The notes: generated from the sequence alone by a model not told the origin. Positions 35,235 to 44,886 are shown, numbered from the stretch's first letter. The stretch is 64,000 bases of DNA from Romboutsia sp. CE17 (GCF_012317385.1 NZ_CP051144.1:1612001-1676000); one strand, 5' to 3'. Made by a program: numbers and translations.

Positions 35235-36224
35235 CTATGAATAAAAATTTTCAGTATAGTATATTTTATACTTCCCACCAAACTCTACTCCAACTCCTAT
35301 GTACTTATAATTACCCAAAATATTTTTTCTATGTCCTGGTGAATTCATTAAAGCTTCATGAGCAAATATTGAACTAAATTGACCTGATGCTATGTTTTCT
35401 CCTGCAGTTATATAAGTAATCCCTTCTTTTTTCATTCTATCAAAAGGACTTTCATTTTCTTTACTTGTATGATCAAAATAGTTTTTTTCTAACATATCTT
35501 TACTATGCTTTCTTGAGCTTTCAGTTGCCTGTTCACTAAATTTTAAAGTTCCTAGGTTATATTTCGTCCTTGTACTATTAATAAGGTCTATCAACTGTAA
35601 TTCAAAGCACTTTCTTAATTCTTCACTTTTAACTGCATATACATCCTTCATATTATCTTCTGTTTCTTGGTTTATTATTTGATATGAGCAAACTTTATTT
35701 CCATCTATAACATCATAAAATACTGTAATATATTTATTATTTACCTTTATAATGTCATACTCTCCATTTGAATCGATTATGTATCTAGTATTACCTTTTA
35801 ATCTGTATTCTAAAGGTTGATAATTATTATTGATATTAGCTTTATTATCATCTAATTTTATACTCTCCATTTCACAGGAATTTATAGAATTACTAAATAA
35901 AGCAACTACTGAATTGTTATCTATTCCTACCATTGCAAATTTACCTTCATATTGGTTATAAACATACCAATTAAAGCTATACTCACTTGCGTCTATTCTG
36001 GAAGGACTTCCTATTTTGTTAAATACACTGTCTTTACTATCTCCAATACTTATGTTGTAAAAATTTTCAATTTTGGTATCTTCATCTTCAATTTTTTTTA
36101 TATCTTCATTCTCTTCATTTAAAATCTTATCTTCTATAATATATTTAATTTCATTAAAAACTCCACTATTTAAAAATATAATTATTGTAGCTATTAATAA
36201 TACTATTGCTACTTTTTTTAACAT
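35235..36224 (-). CDS. Membrane-anchored CAP (SCP/PR-1) domain protein, YlbC-like
   Basis: 329 residues. The N-terminal anchor (about 5-24) is followed by a CAP-associated domain (about 55-185, opening ISIGDSKDSVFNKIGSPSRI) and a C-terminal CAP domain (about 205-329: LIDLINSTRTKYNLGTL, SRKHSKDMLEKNYFDHTS, AGENIASGQ, NSPGHRKNIL). The two-domain order matches Bacillus YlbC. CAP proteins are extracellular with uncertain activity; several are linked to cell wall or spores. AGGAGG precedes the ATG; first gene of the pair with the deacetylase. Confidence 0.9.
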   Translation of the reverse strand: MLKKVAIVLLIATIIIFLNSGVFNEIKYIIEDKILNEENEDIKKIEDEDTKIENFYNISIGDSKDSVFNKIGSPSRIDASEYSFNWYVYNQYEGKFAMVGIDNNSVVALFSNSINSCEMESIKLDDNKANINNNYQPLEYRLKGNTRYIIDSNGEYDIIKVNNKYITVFYDVIDGNKVCSYQIINQETEDNMKDVYAVKSEELRKCFELQLIDLINSTRTKYNLGTLKFSEQATESSRKHSKDMLEKNYFDHTSKENESPFDRMKKEGITYITAGENIASGQFSSIFAHEALMNSPGHRKNILGNYKYIGVGVEFGGKYKIYYTENFYS

Positions 36225-36246
36225 TAATTAATCCTCCTTATAAATA

Positions 36247-36313
36247 AATTCCTCATTTTCCAAATGTAAATTAAAAATTTGTTCTTTAACTTAAAATTTG
36301 AATATGAGGAATT
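36247..36313 (-). terminator. Hairpin after the MORN protein gene
   Basis: AATTCCTCAT (36247-36256) pairs with ATGAGGAATT (36304-36313), with a further inner AAAT/ATTT stem, 10 bases after the MORN stop. No strong T tract follows. Confidence 0.45.
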
Positions 36314-36322
36314 ATTGTCTTC

Positions 36323-37132
36323 TTATAATTTAAAAGAGAATATTTCATCTAATGTCTTATCAAATATACAGGGCTTATCATATTTCCAAGTTCCCTGATA
36401 TACTAATTCATTATTTAAATAAAAATTTCCATACCCATGCCTTTTTCCATACATAAATTCCCCTATATATTTTTTACCTTCATTCCAAATATAAGTACCT
36501 TCTCCATGTGTTAAATTATTTTTCCATTCTCCATCATAGATTAAATTTCCTTCATTATCATAGCAAACGCCGTGACCTTCTCTCTTACTTTTTCTAAACT
36601 CACCGATATATATAGTACCTTCATTCCATCTATATATTCCTTGACCTTGCTTATGACCATTGCTCCAGCCACCTATATATTCATCACTATTTTTATATAA
36701 CATTTGGCCTATTCCATCCATGAAGTCATTTTTAAATCCACCAATATACACATTTCCATTAGTAAAGTTACAAATACCTCTGCCATCTTTTGCATCATCT
36801 TTAAAATCACCTGTATATTCAAATCCAACTGATTCTTCAGAAGAAACTATATATACACCTTGACCATTTAATTTTTTATTGACCATTTTTCCTATATATG
36901 TATCTCCATTTGAGAACTTATAAATTTTATTTTGTACTCTTATATCTGTGCAATTATTGTTATCAATATCTTCAGAATTGTCTAACGCTCTTATTTCTTC
37001 TTCACTGGCTAGTTTATTCTTCTTAATTACTCTATTTTTCATATGTTCTATATGTCTACATTCACGCTTAATTTCATTTATATATTTCATATAATTATTA
37101 TATATATCAATATATTCTCTCGATAAATTCAT
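36323..37132 (-). CDS. MORN-repeat protein
   Basis: 269 residues. A basic helical N-terminus (1-65) is followed by about eight MORN repeats of 22-23 residues (from NGDTYIGKMVNKKLNGQGVY to YQGTWKYDKP), each with the YxGxxxxGxxxGxG pattern. MORN sheets bind lipids or scaffold proteins; bacterial examples are of unknown role. No signal peptide, so it is probably cytoplasmic. GGGGGAAG precedes the ATG. Confidence 0.88.
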   Translation of the reverse strand: MNLSREYIDIYNNYMKYINEIKRECRHIEHMKNRVIKKNKLASEEEIRALDNSEDIDNNNCTDIRVQNKIYKFSNGDTYIGKMVNKKLNGQGVYIVSSEESVGFEYTGDFKDDAKDGRGICNFTNGNVYIGGFKNDFMDGIGQMLYKNSDEYIGGWSNGHKQGQGIYRWNEGTIYIGEFRKSKREGHGVCYDNEGNLIYDGEWKNNLTHGEGTYIWNEGKKYIGEFMYGKRHGYGNFYLNNELVYQGTWKYDKPCIFDKTLDEIFSFKL

Positions 37133-37264
37133 GTTTCACTTCCCCCATCGATTTAATCGTCTTTTGTTATAAATTTATTATATATTTATATTAGAAACAT
37201 TTCTATATATATATTCATTTTTCTAAAAGTTAAATAGTATTATCATAAAAATTTATTTATAATG

Positions 37265-37306
37265 AAAAAATAGAGTATATCACTTAAGTGATATACTCTA
37301 TTTTTT
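37265..37306 (-). terminator. Perfect 42-bp palindrome, intrinsic terminator
   Basis: A fully symmetric sequence centred on CACTTAAGTG and flanked by AAAAAA and TTTTTT. On the minus strand it lies 194 bases after the YitT stop codon; it would stop transcripts in either direction. Confidence 0.9.
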
Positions 37307-37499
37307 ACACATCCACATTACCCGATAAACTAATAACTTATAAGATATTGCCCTTAGTTAAAGTATAAATTAAAAACCAATTCTTGTACTCTCCGTACAA
37401 TATACCCGCTTTAATAAATTTATTACTCTAGAGTTATAAGAGGAAAATACTCCTCTCATAATATATTATTAACGTTTATACGTATTTTATTCCTATTTT
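37307..37499 (-). ncRNA. Candidate structured RNA or long 3' leader between YitT and its terminator
   Basis: On the minus strand this 193-base stretch has no coding frame. It holds one strong hairpin (TTATGAGAGGA / TCCTCTTATAA, about 37434-37461) and a second, TTGTAC-GGAGA-GTACAA, within a locally GC-richer block. It then reaches the 42-bp terminator. The arrangement could be a small RNA processed from, or separate from, the YitT message. No Rfam class recognised and no clear promoter. Confidence 0.35.
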
Positions 37500-38366
37500 T
37501 TATAAATATTTTTCTTTAAATCCTCTACCCTTGACTTCAGTTACATCATTAACTGATATAAATGCTTTTTGGTCATATTTTAAAGCTATTTCTTTAATCT
37601 TTGGAATTTCTTTAGATAAAACTATACAATATATAATTCTCTTCTTTTCCTTTGTATATGCACCTTCCGCTTCTAAAAAAGTTACACCTCTTACTAACGT
37701 AGACATTATTTCTTTTGCTATAAGTTCACTTTCTTTTGAAATTACCATTACAGATTTTTCATACGTCATGGCATCTTTTACAAAGCTCATTGCTGATGCA
37801 CTTACATAAAATCCTATAAGAGTATATAGTGCTAGATTCATTCCAAATATTACTCCGCCTACAGAAACTATTATTAAGTTTGCAGCTAAAACAGTATCTT
37901 TTACTGGTATATTTCTCTTAAACTTTAATATAGCTCCTATAATATCTGTTCCACCTTGTGAAGATTTTGTTCTAAATACCATTCCAGAACCTACTCCAGA
38001 TAAAATACCTCCAAACACACTTTGAAGAAGTATATCATCAATAGGTATATAATTTCCTATATCTTGAGTTATACCTAAAAGTACTGAAAATAATACCATA
38101 TTTATTAAGCTTGTTATACAAAAGTCTCTTTCTAAAAAAATAAATCCAAGTATAAATATAGGAATATTAATTAAGAACGTTAATAAACCTATATTGATAT
38201 CTGTAGTATAATTAATTATTGCGGCTATACCAGTTACTCCTCCACTTAATAAATGTGCTTGTCTTAGAAATCCGTTTATACCTACACATGCTACTAGCAT
38301 ACCTATTACTATAACTGTGTATCTTAAAAACAAATTATCTTCTAAAACGGTGTTAACTTTACTCAT
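37500..38366 (-). CDS. YitT family membrane protein
   Basis: 288 residues. Five or six membrane helices in the first 200 residues (GINGFLRQAHLLSGGVTGIAAI, SGVGSGMVFRTKSSQGGTDIIG) are followed by a cytoplasmic DUF2179 domain (about 205-285: SVMVISKESELIAKEI, RGVTFLEAEGAYTKEKKRIIYCIV). This is the standard architecture of the YitT/YqfU family; function unknown, possibly transport with a ligand-binding tail. Confidence 0.9.
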   Translation of the reverse strand: MSKVNTVLEDNLFLRYTVIVIGMLVACVGINGFLRQAHLLSGGVTGIAAIINYTTDINIGLLTFLINIPIFILGFIFLERDFCITSLINMVLFSVLLGITQDIGNYIPIDDILLQSVFGGILSGVGSGMVFRTKSSQGGTDIIGAILKFKRNIPVKDTVLAANLIIVSVGGVIFGMNLALYTLIGFYVSASAMSFVKDAMTYEKSVMVISKESELIAKEIMSTLVRGVTFLEAEGAYTKEKKRIIYCIVLSKEIPKIKEIALKYDQKAFISVNDVTEVKGRGFKEKYL

Positions 38367-38685
38367 TTTATTCTCCCTTCAAATTTCTTTATCTTTTAAA
38401 GATATTTGTGTATTACTTAATACAGATTCTATTATATTATCTTTTTAAAAGATGTCTAGCAATTTTTTTCTTATTACCAAGTTCTAATTTTCGCTAGTTA
38501 TAAACAATTAGCTTCTTAGTATATAGTGATGTCATTTTATAATTTTTTATTTTATCAAACTTTCATAAATATAAGTAAATATCGTTAACACTGTTCTATT
38601 TATGAAAAATTTTAAATCTATATTTCATTTACTGAACTTTTATCTTAAAACTTTTCATATTTTTTATTAAATTTTTTTTATTTTT
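38367..38685. other. Intergenic region between YitT and LrgB genes
   Basis: AT-rich, no gene supported. One short inverted repeat (CTAATT / AATTAG, about 38483-38513) is visible. It presumably carries the YitT promoter and the end of the lrgAB message. Confidence 0.4.
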
Positions 38686-39378
38686 TTAGAATATTATATT
38701 TAAAATTATAGGCACAACTATAACCGTAATCATTCCAGCTACACCTATTGATAAACTACTCATTGCGCCCTCAACTTCTCCAATTTCTAGTGCTTTAGTT
38801 GTTCCTAAAGCATGAGCAGAAGTTCCTAATGCAATTCCTTTTGCCACTGGATGTTTTATTCTACCTATTTTAAATATAGTTGGTGCCATAATTGCCCCTA
38901 ATATTCCTGTTAATATTATTGATACTACCGCTATCGATTCAATTCCATTTAAAGTATTAGTTAAAGATAATCCCATTGGAGTTGTTATAGACTTTGGTAT
39001 TAATGAGTTAATTATATCAATATTTGCATTTGTTAATTTTCCAATTATAAGTATAGATCCTAATGAAACTAAAACACCAGATATAATTCCTACAACAATT
39101 TCTATAAAATGCTTTTTTAACAAATCAAACTGCTTATATAATGGAATCGCAAGTACAACTGTTACTGGACCTAATAAATAGTTTATACAGTCTGCACCTA
39201 ATTTGTAGCTTTCATATGGTATTTTTGTAATACTTAAAAAAGCGATAATTCCTATTATAGTTAATAATAATGGATTAAACATCGGTTTATTTGTTTTCTT
39301 TTGAATATAAACCCCTAGATTAAAAAATAAAATAGTTACTACTATACCAAATATAGGTGTATTTAATACATTATACAT
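38686..39378 (-). CDS. lrgB: LrgB family antiholin-like membrane protein
   Basis: 230 residues, seven or eight membrane helices. LLGPVTVVLAIPLYKQ, IPKSITTPMGLSL, APTIFKIGRIKHPVAKGIALGTSAHALGT and ALEIGEVEGAMSSLSIGVAGM are family marks. LrgB/CidB work with LrgA/CidA in murein hydrolase control or in export of pyruvate-like acids. Starts 1 base after lrgA. Confidence 0.94.
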   Translation of the reverse strand: MYNVLNTPIFGIVVTILFFNLGVYIQKKTNKPMFNPLLLTIIGIIAFLSITKIPYESYKLGADCINYLLGPVTVVLAIPLYKQFDLLKKHFIEIVVGIISGVLVSLGSILIIGKLTNANIDIINSLIPKSITTPMGLSLTNTLNGIESIAVVSIILTGILGAIMAPTIFKIGRIKHPVAKGIALGTSAHALGTTKALEIGEVEGAMSSLSIGVAGMITVIVVPIILNIIF

Positions 39379-39379
39379 C

Positions 39380-39742
39380 TTATTCCTCCTTAGATTTATT
39401 ACTTATCATTTTTTCTACTACAAATCCAGTAATATACATTACAGCTATTGTACTAAAGAATATTGTTATTAATAAAACAAACATATTGTCACTAATTAAA
39501 TCTAAAGACCTTATAAGTGAAACACCTGCTGGAACAAAAAATATCGCCATATTGTTTAAAAGTAAATCTCCTAATTCATCTACACTATCTAACTTTATTA
39601 CCTTAAACTGTAAAAGTAAGAATAATAATATCATACCTATAATATTCCCCGGAATAACTATGATATTTTGTAAAAATGAACTAATATATTCCCCTACGGC
39701 CCAAATACCTAAAATAAGAGCTAGTTGATTGAATAACTTCAT
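39380..39742 (-). CDS. lrgA: LrgA/CidA family holin-like protein
   Basis: 120 residues, four membrane helices. IPGNIIGMILLFLLLQFKVI followed by LLLNNMAIFFVPAGVSLI is the CidA/LrgA core. Oligomeric, holin-like. GAGGAGG precedes the ATG; co-transcribed with lrgB. Confidence 0.94.
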   Translation of the reverse strand: MKLFNQLALILGIWAVGEYISSFLQNIIVIPGNIIGMILLFLLLQFKVIKLDSVDELGDLLLNNMAIFFVPAGVSLIRSLDLISDNMFVLLITIFFSTIAVMYITGFVVEKMISNKSKEE

Positions 39743-39762
39743 ACTGTCCTCCTCAAAAAATT

Positions 39763-39780
39763 AAGGAGATTGCTCTCCTT
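39763..39780 (-). terminator. Terminator of the WG-repeat gene
   Basis: Stem AAGGAGA / TCTCCTT with a 4-base loop; on the minus strand it is followed by AATTTTTTG. It lies 75 bases past the WG-repeat stop and just before lrgA. Confidence 0.7.
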
Positions 39781-39855
39781 ATTTTTAGTTCAAATATATT
39801 TTACTACTTACTTAAATTTTTTTCAAATTTTATTTTGTAGGTTTATTTCGTAGAT

Positions 39856-40818
39856 TTATAGAATAAGTTTACCTTTTTTGTCAATATAATTACTATTTTT
39901 CCCCTGAATTACTTGGGCATATCCATTTTCAAAATCAGATATAAAATCATATACTGGGACTATTTCTATATCACCTAGTTTATTTAGAAATCCCCATACT
40001 CCACCTTTAGGTAGGCTAATCCCTCTAGTGAGAGAATTTAGTCCCATATTAAATCTAGCTAAACCTTCAGAAAAATTACATGCATAATCAAATATAGGAT
40101 CTATAACAACATTGCCATGCTTATCTATATATCCCCACTTTTCGTTTATAGATACAGCTGCCAATCCTTCATAAAAGGGCTTTGCTCTTTCAAATAAAAA
40201 GTCTATTTTAACTTGCCCATTTTTATTAATATACCCCCACTTATCTCCAACTCTTATAGCTGCCAATCCTTCTGAAAAATCTGTTGCAATATCAAATTCC
40301 GGACTTATTATCATATCACCATTTTTATCAATATAACCATATTTATTTTTAAGCTCTACTAATGCTCTATCTTCAAAAAATTGATTTACATAAGTATAAG
40401 TTGGATCTATAACAATTTTTCCTGTTTTGTTTATAAATCCCCATCTTTTGTTTAGCTTAATTCCAGCAAGTCCTTGCCTAAAGTTAGCAGCACAGTCATA
40501 CTTAGGTCTTATTACTTCTCTTAAAGAAGTATCTATATATCCGTATTTATTGTTAATTTTTATTTTTGACATGCCTTCATTGAATTCAGTTGCACTTTCT
40601 AAATGCAACATTATTGATGTATTTCCATAAATATCTATATATCCAAATACCCATTTTACTGATTTTCTAATTTTCTTTATATATGTTATTACGCAATATC
40701 CATCTCTAAATCTATCTGATACATATTTATACTTAGGCTTTATTATTAGATTTTTATCTCTATCTATAAATCCATATTTCCCATCTTTTAAAACCGGGAG
40801 AAACAACTCATTAGGCAT
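39856..40818 (-). CDS. WG-repeat protein
   Basis: 320 residues made almost entirely of seven or so WG repeats of about 42 residues (KWGFINKTGKIVIDPTYTYV, KYGYIDKNGDMIISPEFDIA, KWGYINKNGQVKIDFLFERA, and so on). Each has a W/Y-G-[FY]-I-[ND]-K-x-G core and a later F-x-[ED]-G-L-A. Likely a beta-propeller-like binding protein. No signal peptide or anchor seen. Role unknown. AGGAGGGAA precedes the ATG. Confidence 0.88.
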   Translation of the reverse strand: MPNELFLPVLKDGKYGFIDRDKNLIIKPKYKYVSDRFRDGYCVITYIKKIRKSVKWVFGYIDIYGNTSIMLHLESATEFNEGMSKIKINNKYGYIDTSLREVIRPKYDCAANFRQGLAGIKLNKRWGFINKTGKIVIDPTYTYVNQFFEDRALVELKNKYGYIDKNGDMIISPEFDIATDFSEGLAAIRVGDKWGYINKNGQVKIDFLFERAKPFYEGLAAVSINEKWGYIDKHGNVVIDPIFDYACNFSEGLARFNMGLNSLTRGISLPKGGVWGFLNKLGDIEIVPVYDFISDFENGYAQVIQGKNSNYIDKKGKLIL

Positions 40819-40917
40819 AGTACATTCCCTCCTATAAATAATAAATCCATAATAATTATCATTACTATATATTATTATTTTGTTCCTTATACTATGCTTT
40901 TTATACCAAGTATGTTT

Positions 40918-41874
40918 CTATTTATGAAAATTTTTCTTTATAAATCTTAAATAATTTTTATATGCAATTTTTTCTATATGTTCTTCTTTATATCCTCTTC
41001 TTTTTAATTCTAGTAAAATATTTTGTGATTTTGATGTATTTTCCAAATTCTTTGTACAATATCCTTCATCTAAATTTAAGTAGTCACAGTAGTCAAATCC
41101 AAAGCATACATTATCTATTCCTATAAGATCTATTATATAATCTATGTGATTAACTAAATGTTTTAAATCTTGTTTCTTCTTGTCATCATGTATAAAATCT
41201 ATATAACTATTTATTCCTACAATACCATCAGTTTCTTTAATTAATTTTATCTGCTCATCTAGTAAATTTCTTTTTGAACTACATAAATTTCTGGCATTAG
41301 AATGAGTCGCGATTATTGGCTTTGTACTTATATTATATATATCGTAAAAAGTTTTATCATTAGCATGTGATACGTCTATAGTTATCCCTATACTCTCACA
41401 TTCTTTTATAAAATCTTTTCCCATAGGCTTTAGACCATTTTCACTACTACCTCTAGCACCTGTTGCTAATAAGTTCTCTTCATTCCATGTTAAAGATGCT
41501 GTTCTTATACCATATTTATATATCTCTTCTACTTTATCTATTTTATTTTCTAAACTTTTTGCACCTTCTAAGTGCATCATTGCAGTTATTTTATTTTGTT
41601 CTAATCCATGTAGATATTCTTCATAATTTTTAGCTATATATAAAAAGTCATTAGACAATTTAACTTCTTCATCTGCATATTTCATCATTAATTTTAAACC
41701 TTCATAATTATAGTATTTTATAAGCTCTGGATCTTGCCAGAATACAAATATTCCTCCATTTACTCCACCTTCTTTATATTTATCTAAATGATATCTTTTC
41801 ATTATATTATTTTCATTGTTTAATCTCTTCATAAAAATATCTGAAAATATATCTGCATGAATATCTAGTATCAT
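40918..41874 (-). CDS. Membrane dipeptidase family (peptidase M19)
   Basis: 318 residues from the ATG 8 bases after AGGAGG; the open frame extends 21 codons upstream without a ribosome site. DIHADIF (first metal pair), AMMHLEGA (bridging glutamate), TLTWNEENLLATG, IDVSHAN, IATHSNARNL and FGFDYCD are the M19 zinc-site motifs. Cleaves dipeptides or related amide bonds. Despite the family name, no membrane anchor is present, so it is likely cytoplasmic. Confidence 0.92.
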   Translation of the reverse strand: MILDIHADIFSDIFMKRLNNENNIMKRYHLDKYKEGGVNGGIFVFWQDPELIKYYNYEGLKLMMKYADEEVKLSNDFLYIAKNYEEYLHGLEQNKITAMMHLEGAKSLENKIDKVEEIYKYGIRTASLTWNEENLLATGARGSSENGLKPMGKDFIKECESIGITIDVSHANDKTFYDIYNISTKPIIATHSNARNLCSSKRNLLDEQIKLIKETDGIVGINSYIDFIHDDKKKQDLKHLVNHIDYIIDLIGIDNVCFGFDYCDYLNLDEGYCTKNLENTSKSQNILLELKRRGYKEEHIEKIAYKNYLRFIKKNFHK

Positions 41875-41911
41875 ATTCTGACCTCCTGTTATATTTTTTA
41901 GCAACTTAAAA

Positions 41912-41946
41912 TAGAGCAAGATAATAAATACCATCATCTTACTCTA
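41912..41946 (-). terminator. Terminator after the TPR/coiled-coil gene
   Basis: TAGAGCAAGAT pairs with ATCTTACTCTA (one mismatch), followed on the minus strand by TTTT. It lies between the TPR gene stop and the dipeptidase ribosome site. Confidence 0.65.
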
Positions 41947-41958
41947 CAAATATATGTT

Positions 41959-43329
41959 TTATTCACTTAAAATTTCCTTGACCTTAGAGTTATTATACAT
42001 ACTGTCAGGAACTTCACTTCTTAAACCATAGAAAGTTTCTTTTGCTTTAGCTAAGTCACCTTTTTCGTAATAAGTTAAACCTAATTGATAAAAAGCATCA
42101 TCATAATAGTTTTCTTCTGGTGTATAAGTATTTATATATTTTTTATAATATTTTATAGCTTCATCATAATTACCTATTTTTTCATTTAGAGATGCTAATT
42201 CGTATATAGAAGCAGATATATAATTTTTAGTTTTCCCATATTTTATAACACCTTCATAGTACAAAATAGCTTCTTCAGTGTTTCCTGCTTTTCTTAATTG
42301 CACTGCTTTTTTATATAAACTTGATTCATCTGAAGTTGCTATTTCTTTTTTAGTTTTAGTTTCATCTAAAACTTGATTAGTTTCTTCTAATTTTTTATTT
42401 GTTTCATCTAGTTTTTCATTTGCATCATTTAATTTTTCATCTACTTCATTTAACTTATCTTCTTTTGTATTTAATTCCGAAGTTAGGTTGTCTATTTTCG
42501 CTTTATTACTTAAATGATATATACCTAATCCTACTGCTAAAAATACTATAATAACATATGGTAGTATGTTTCTCTTATGCTTTTTTGTTGTAACGACTTC
42601 ATTTTTTTCACTAGTTTTTTCAGTTTCTAATACATTATCTTCCTTATCTTCTTCAAATATAGGGTTGTCTTTATCTACTTCTCTTAATCTTTCAAAATAA
42701 AATTCTTTTTTTCCTTCATTTCCCAGCTTATTATAAAGTAAGTATAGTATTACGTATGGTTCAATTAAATCTGGATCTTCATCAATTATATTGTTTAAAA
42801 TATGTATAGACTCTTGGTTTAATTCCTCATTTATAAATCTAATTGAATGATTGTATCTTCCTAAAAACACTTTAAATTCTTCTGATGATAATATGTTTAC
42901 ATATTTTCTTGATAGCTCATTATTCCCATAGCATAGTCCTGTATAAAAACTCTCAAAAGCCTTAGAAAAATCACATTTTAATAATTTTAATAATCCTCTT
43001 AAATTTAAAATGTCTACATCTTTAGGGTTTATTTCTAATGCACTATCTATTAATTCTACTGCTTTAGTAATATATCCCCTACTAGCTAATTCCAAAGAAT
43101 TATTATAGTCATTATATGATCTTAATTTTATTTCTTTAGATACTTCTTCACTACTACTTTTTAATTCACTCTGTAAGTTTAATATTGTTTCATCTTTATA
43201 ATTTGTTGTAACATAACTTTGTTTTAATGCCTTTAATGTCTCGTTCTCATCTTCTTCTTCTATATTAAAAAATGTTAAATCACTTTTTTCTTCTTCTACT
43301 AGCGATATATCCATTGACTTTTTAGGCAT
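41959..43329 (-). CDS. Membrane-anchored TPR protein with coiled coil
   Basis: 456 residues from the ATG. Cytoplasmic TPR region (about 70-225), one membrane helix (about 254-274) and an outward coiled coil (278-328) in which the heptad pattern KLxETNxxL recurs about five times. A second TPR set (about 335-455: SSLYKKAVQLRKAGNTEEAILYYEG) follows. It resembles scaffolds that sort or hold other envelope proteins. The ATG has no ribosome site: a perfect GGGAGG lies further up, 8 bases before an in-frame ATT at 43,365. Starting there would add 12 residues. Confidence 0.78.
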   Translation of the reverse strand: MPKKSMDISLVEEEKSDLTFFNIEEEDENETLKALKQSYVTTNYKDETILNLQSELKSSSEEVSKEIKLRSYNDYNNSLELASRGYITKAVELIDSALEINPKDVDILNLRGLLKLLKCDFSKAFESFYTGLCYGNNELSRKYVNILSSEEFKVFLGRYNHSIRFINEELNQESIHILNNIIDEDPDLIEPYVILYLLYNKLGNEGKKEFYFERLREVDKDNPIFEEDKEDNVLETEKTSEKNEVVTTKKHKRNILPYVIIVFLAVGLGIYHLSNKAKIDNLTSELNTKEDKLNEVDEKLNDANEKLDETNKKLEETNQVLDETKTKKEIATSDESSLYKKAVQLRKAGNTEEAILYYEGVIKYGKTKNYISASIYELASLNEKIGNYDEAIKYYKKYINTYTPEENYYDDAFYQLGLTYYEKGDLAKAKETFYGLRSEVPDSMYNNSKVKEILSE

Positions 43330-43467
43330 GTTAAGTATATCAATTTTTATATTATTTCCTAAAATAACAATCGCCTCCCAATTTATAGTTTTATCATATA
43401 TCTAAAATATCATATTTATTATTATTAGTCAAAACTATACATTTTTTCCCATATTATTACAAATGTT

Positions 43468-44850
43468 TTACAATATTTCAAAGGCTTTCTTTAGCAGTTG
43501 TAGTGCCTTTTTACTATATGGAGGATACTTAAATGGAATATCTATGGATGATGATTTTAAAATTGTTTTTTCATGAGTAAAAGCATCATAACTTCTTTTT
43601 CCATGATAAGACCCAATTCCACTGTTCCCAATTCCTCCAAAAGGGGCATTATGATTAGATATATGCATTATAGTATCATTTACGCACCCACCACCAAAAG
43701 ATATCCTACTTATAATAGTTTCTTCAAAATTTTTATCTTTTGTAAAAACGTAAAGCGCAAGAGGATTCTTATTCACCTCTACTATTTCTACAACTTCATC
43801 TATATTCTCAAACTCTAATATTGGTATTAAAGGTCCAAATATTTCATCATTCATAACTTTGTCATTTATAGTAACCTTATCAATGATTGTTGGCTCTATT
43901 TTTAAACTTTCTTTATTATTTTTTCCTCCATAAACAACTTTATTCTCATCAATAAGCCCCGTAATTCTATTAAAGTGCCTTTCGTTAATAATACTTGTGT
44001 AGTCTTTGCTTTTCATTGGTTCTTCACCATAGAATAATTTTATATACTTTTTCATAGCTTCTATTAAATCTTCCTTTATATTGTGATGAGCAATCACATA
44101 ATCTGGAGCTATACACGTTTGTCCACCATTTAGTAATTTTCCCCACACTATTTTTTTTGCACTCATATCTATATCACAGCTTTCATCTACAATGCAAGGA
44201 CTTTTTCCTCCAAGCTCTAGCGTACATGGTATAAGCTCTTTTGCTGCAGCTTCCATTACAACTTTACCAACAGCAGGGCTTCCTGTAAAGAATATATAAT
44301 CAAATTTCTTAGTTAGCAAATACTTATTTACTTCTACTTCACCTTCTATTACTGCTATGTATTCTTTATTAAAATATTTTTCTATCATTTCTTTTATTAT
44401 TTTTGATGTATTTGGCGATAATTCTGATGGCTTAACAACTGCACAATTACCTCCTATAATAGCACCTATTAATGGAGATATACAAAGATAAAATGGATAA
44501 TTCCATGGTGACATTATTAAGCAAACTCCATATGGTTGCTTATATATATATGTTTTAGCTCCTGGATTAGTTAATGGAGTCTTTACCTTTTGTGGCTCTG
44601 ACCATTTTTTAATTTTATTTCTTACATGTTTTATTTCTGATAAAGTTATCCCTACTTCAGTTTCAAATACTTCAAATTCACATTTATCAAAATCTTTTTT
44701 TATAGCTTCTACTATTTTTTCTTCATATTCTTGTATTGCAGATTTTAATTTATCCAATTGATTTATTCTAAAATTTACATCTTTAGTTATTTGAGTACTA
44801 TAGTATTCCTTTTGTTTATTAAATATCTCATCAATTTCTTGTAAGTACAT
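43468..44850 (-). CDS. Aldehyde dehydrogenase (class 3-like)
   Basis: 460 residues, the short form without an N-terminal extension. Cofactor region MSPWNYPFYLCISPL, FTGSPAVGKVV, catalytic glutamate in LELGGKSPC and catalytic cysteine in NGGQTCIAPDY; ending FGGIGNSGIGSYHGKRSYDAFTH. Such enzymes oxidise long-chain or aromatic aldehydes with NAD(P). The C-terminal hydrophobic tail (LQLLKKAFEIL) is typical of membrane-associated forms. The gene follows a Cys-rich regulator by 84 bases that contain a possible attenuator hairpin. Confidence 0.93.
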   Translation of the reverse strand: MYLQEIDEIFNKQKEYYSTQITKDVNFRINQLDKLKSAIQEYEEKIVEAIKKDFDKCEFEVFETEVGITLSEIKHVRNKIKKWSEPQKVKTPLTNPGAKTYIYKQPYGVCLIMSPWNYPFYLCISPLIGAIIGGNCAVVKPSELSPNTSKIIKEMIEKYFNKEYIAVIEGEVEVNKYLLTKKFDYIFFTGSPAVGKVVMEAAAKELIPCTLELGGKSPCIVDESCDIDMSAKKIVWGKLLNGGQTCIAPDYVIAHHNIKEDLIEAMKKYIKLFYGEEPMKSKDYTSIINERHFNRITGLIDENKVVYGGKNNKESLKIEPTIIDKVTINDKVMNDEIFGPLIPILEFENIDEVVEIVEVNKNPLALYVFTKDKNFEETIISRISFGGGCVNDTIMHISNHNAPFGGIGNSGIGSYHGKRSYDAFTHEKTILKSSSIDIPFKYPPYSKKALQLLKKAFEIL

Positions 44851-44886
44851 TATCTAAATCGCTCCTTTATGCCATATAAAATAAAT

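Noticed and set aside
37307-37499. 6S RNA
   Set aside because: The 5' part folds on itself into a strong local hairpin and does not pair with the 3' part, so the closing stem and central bubble of 6S RNA are missing.
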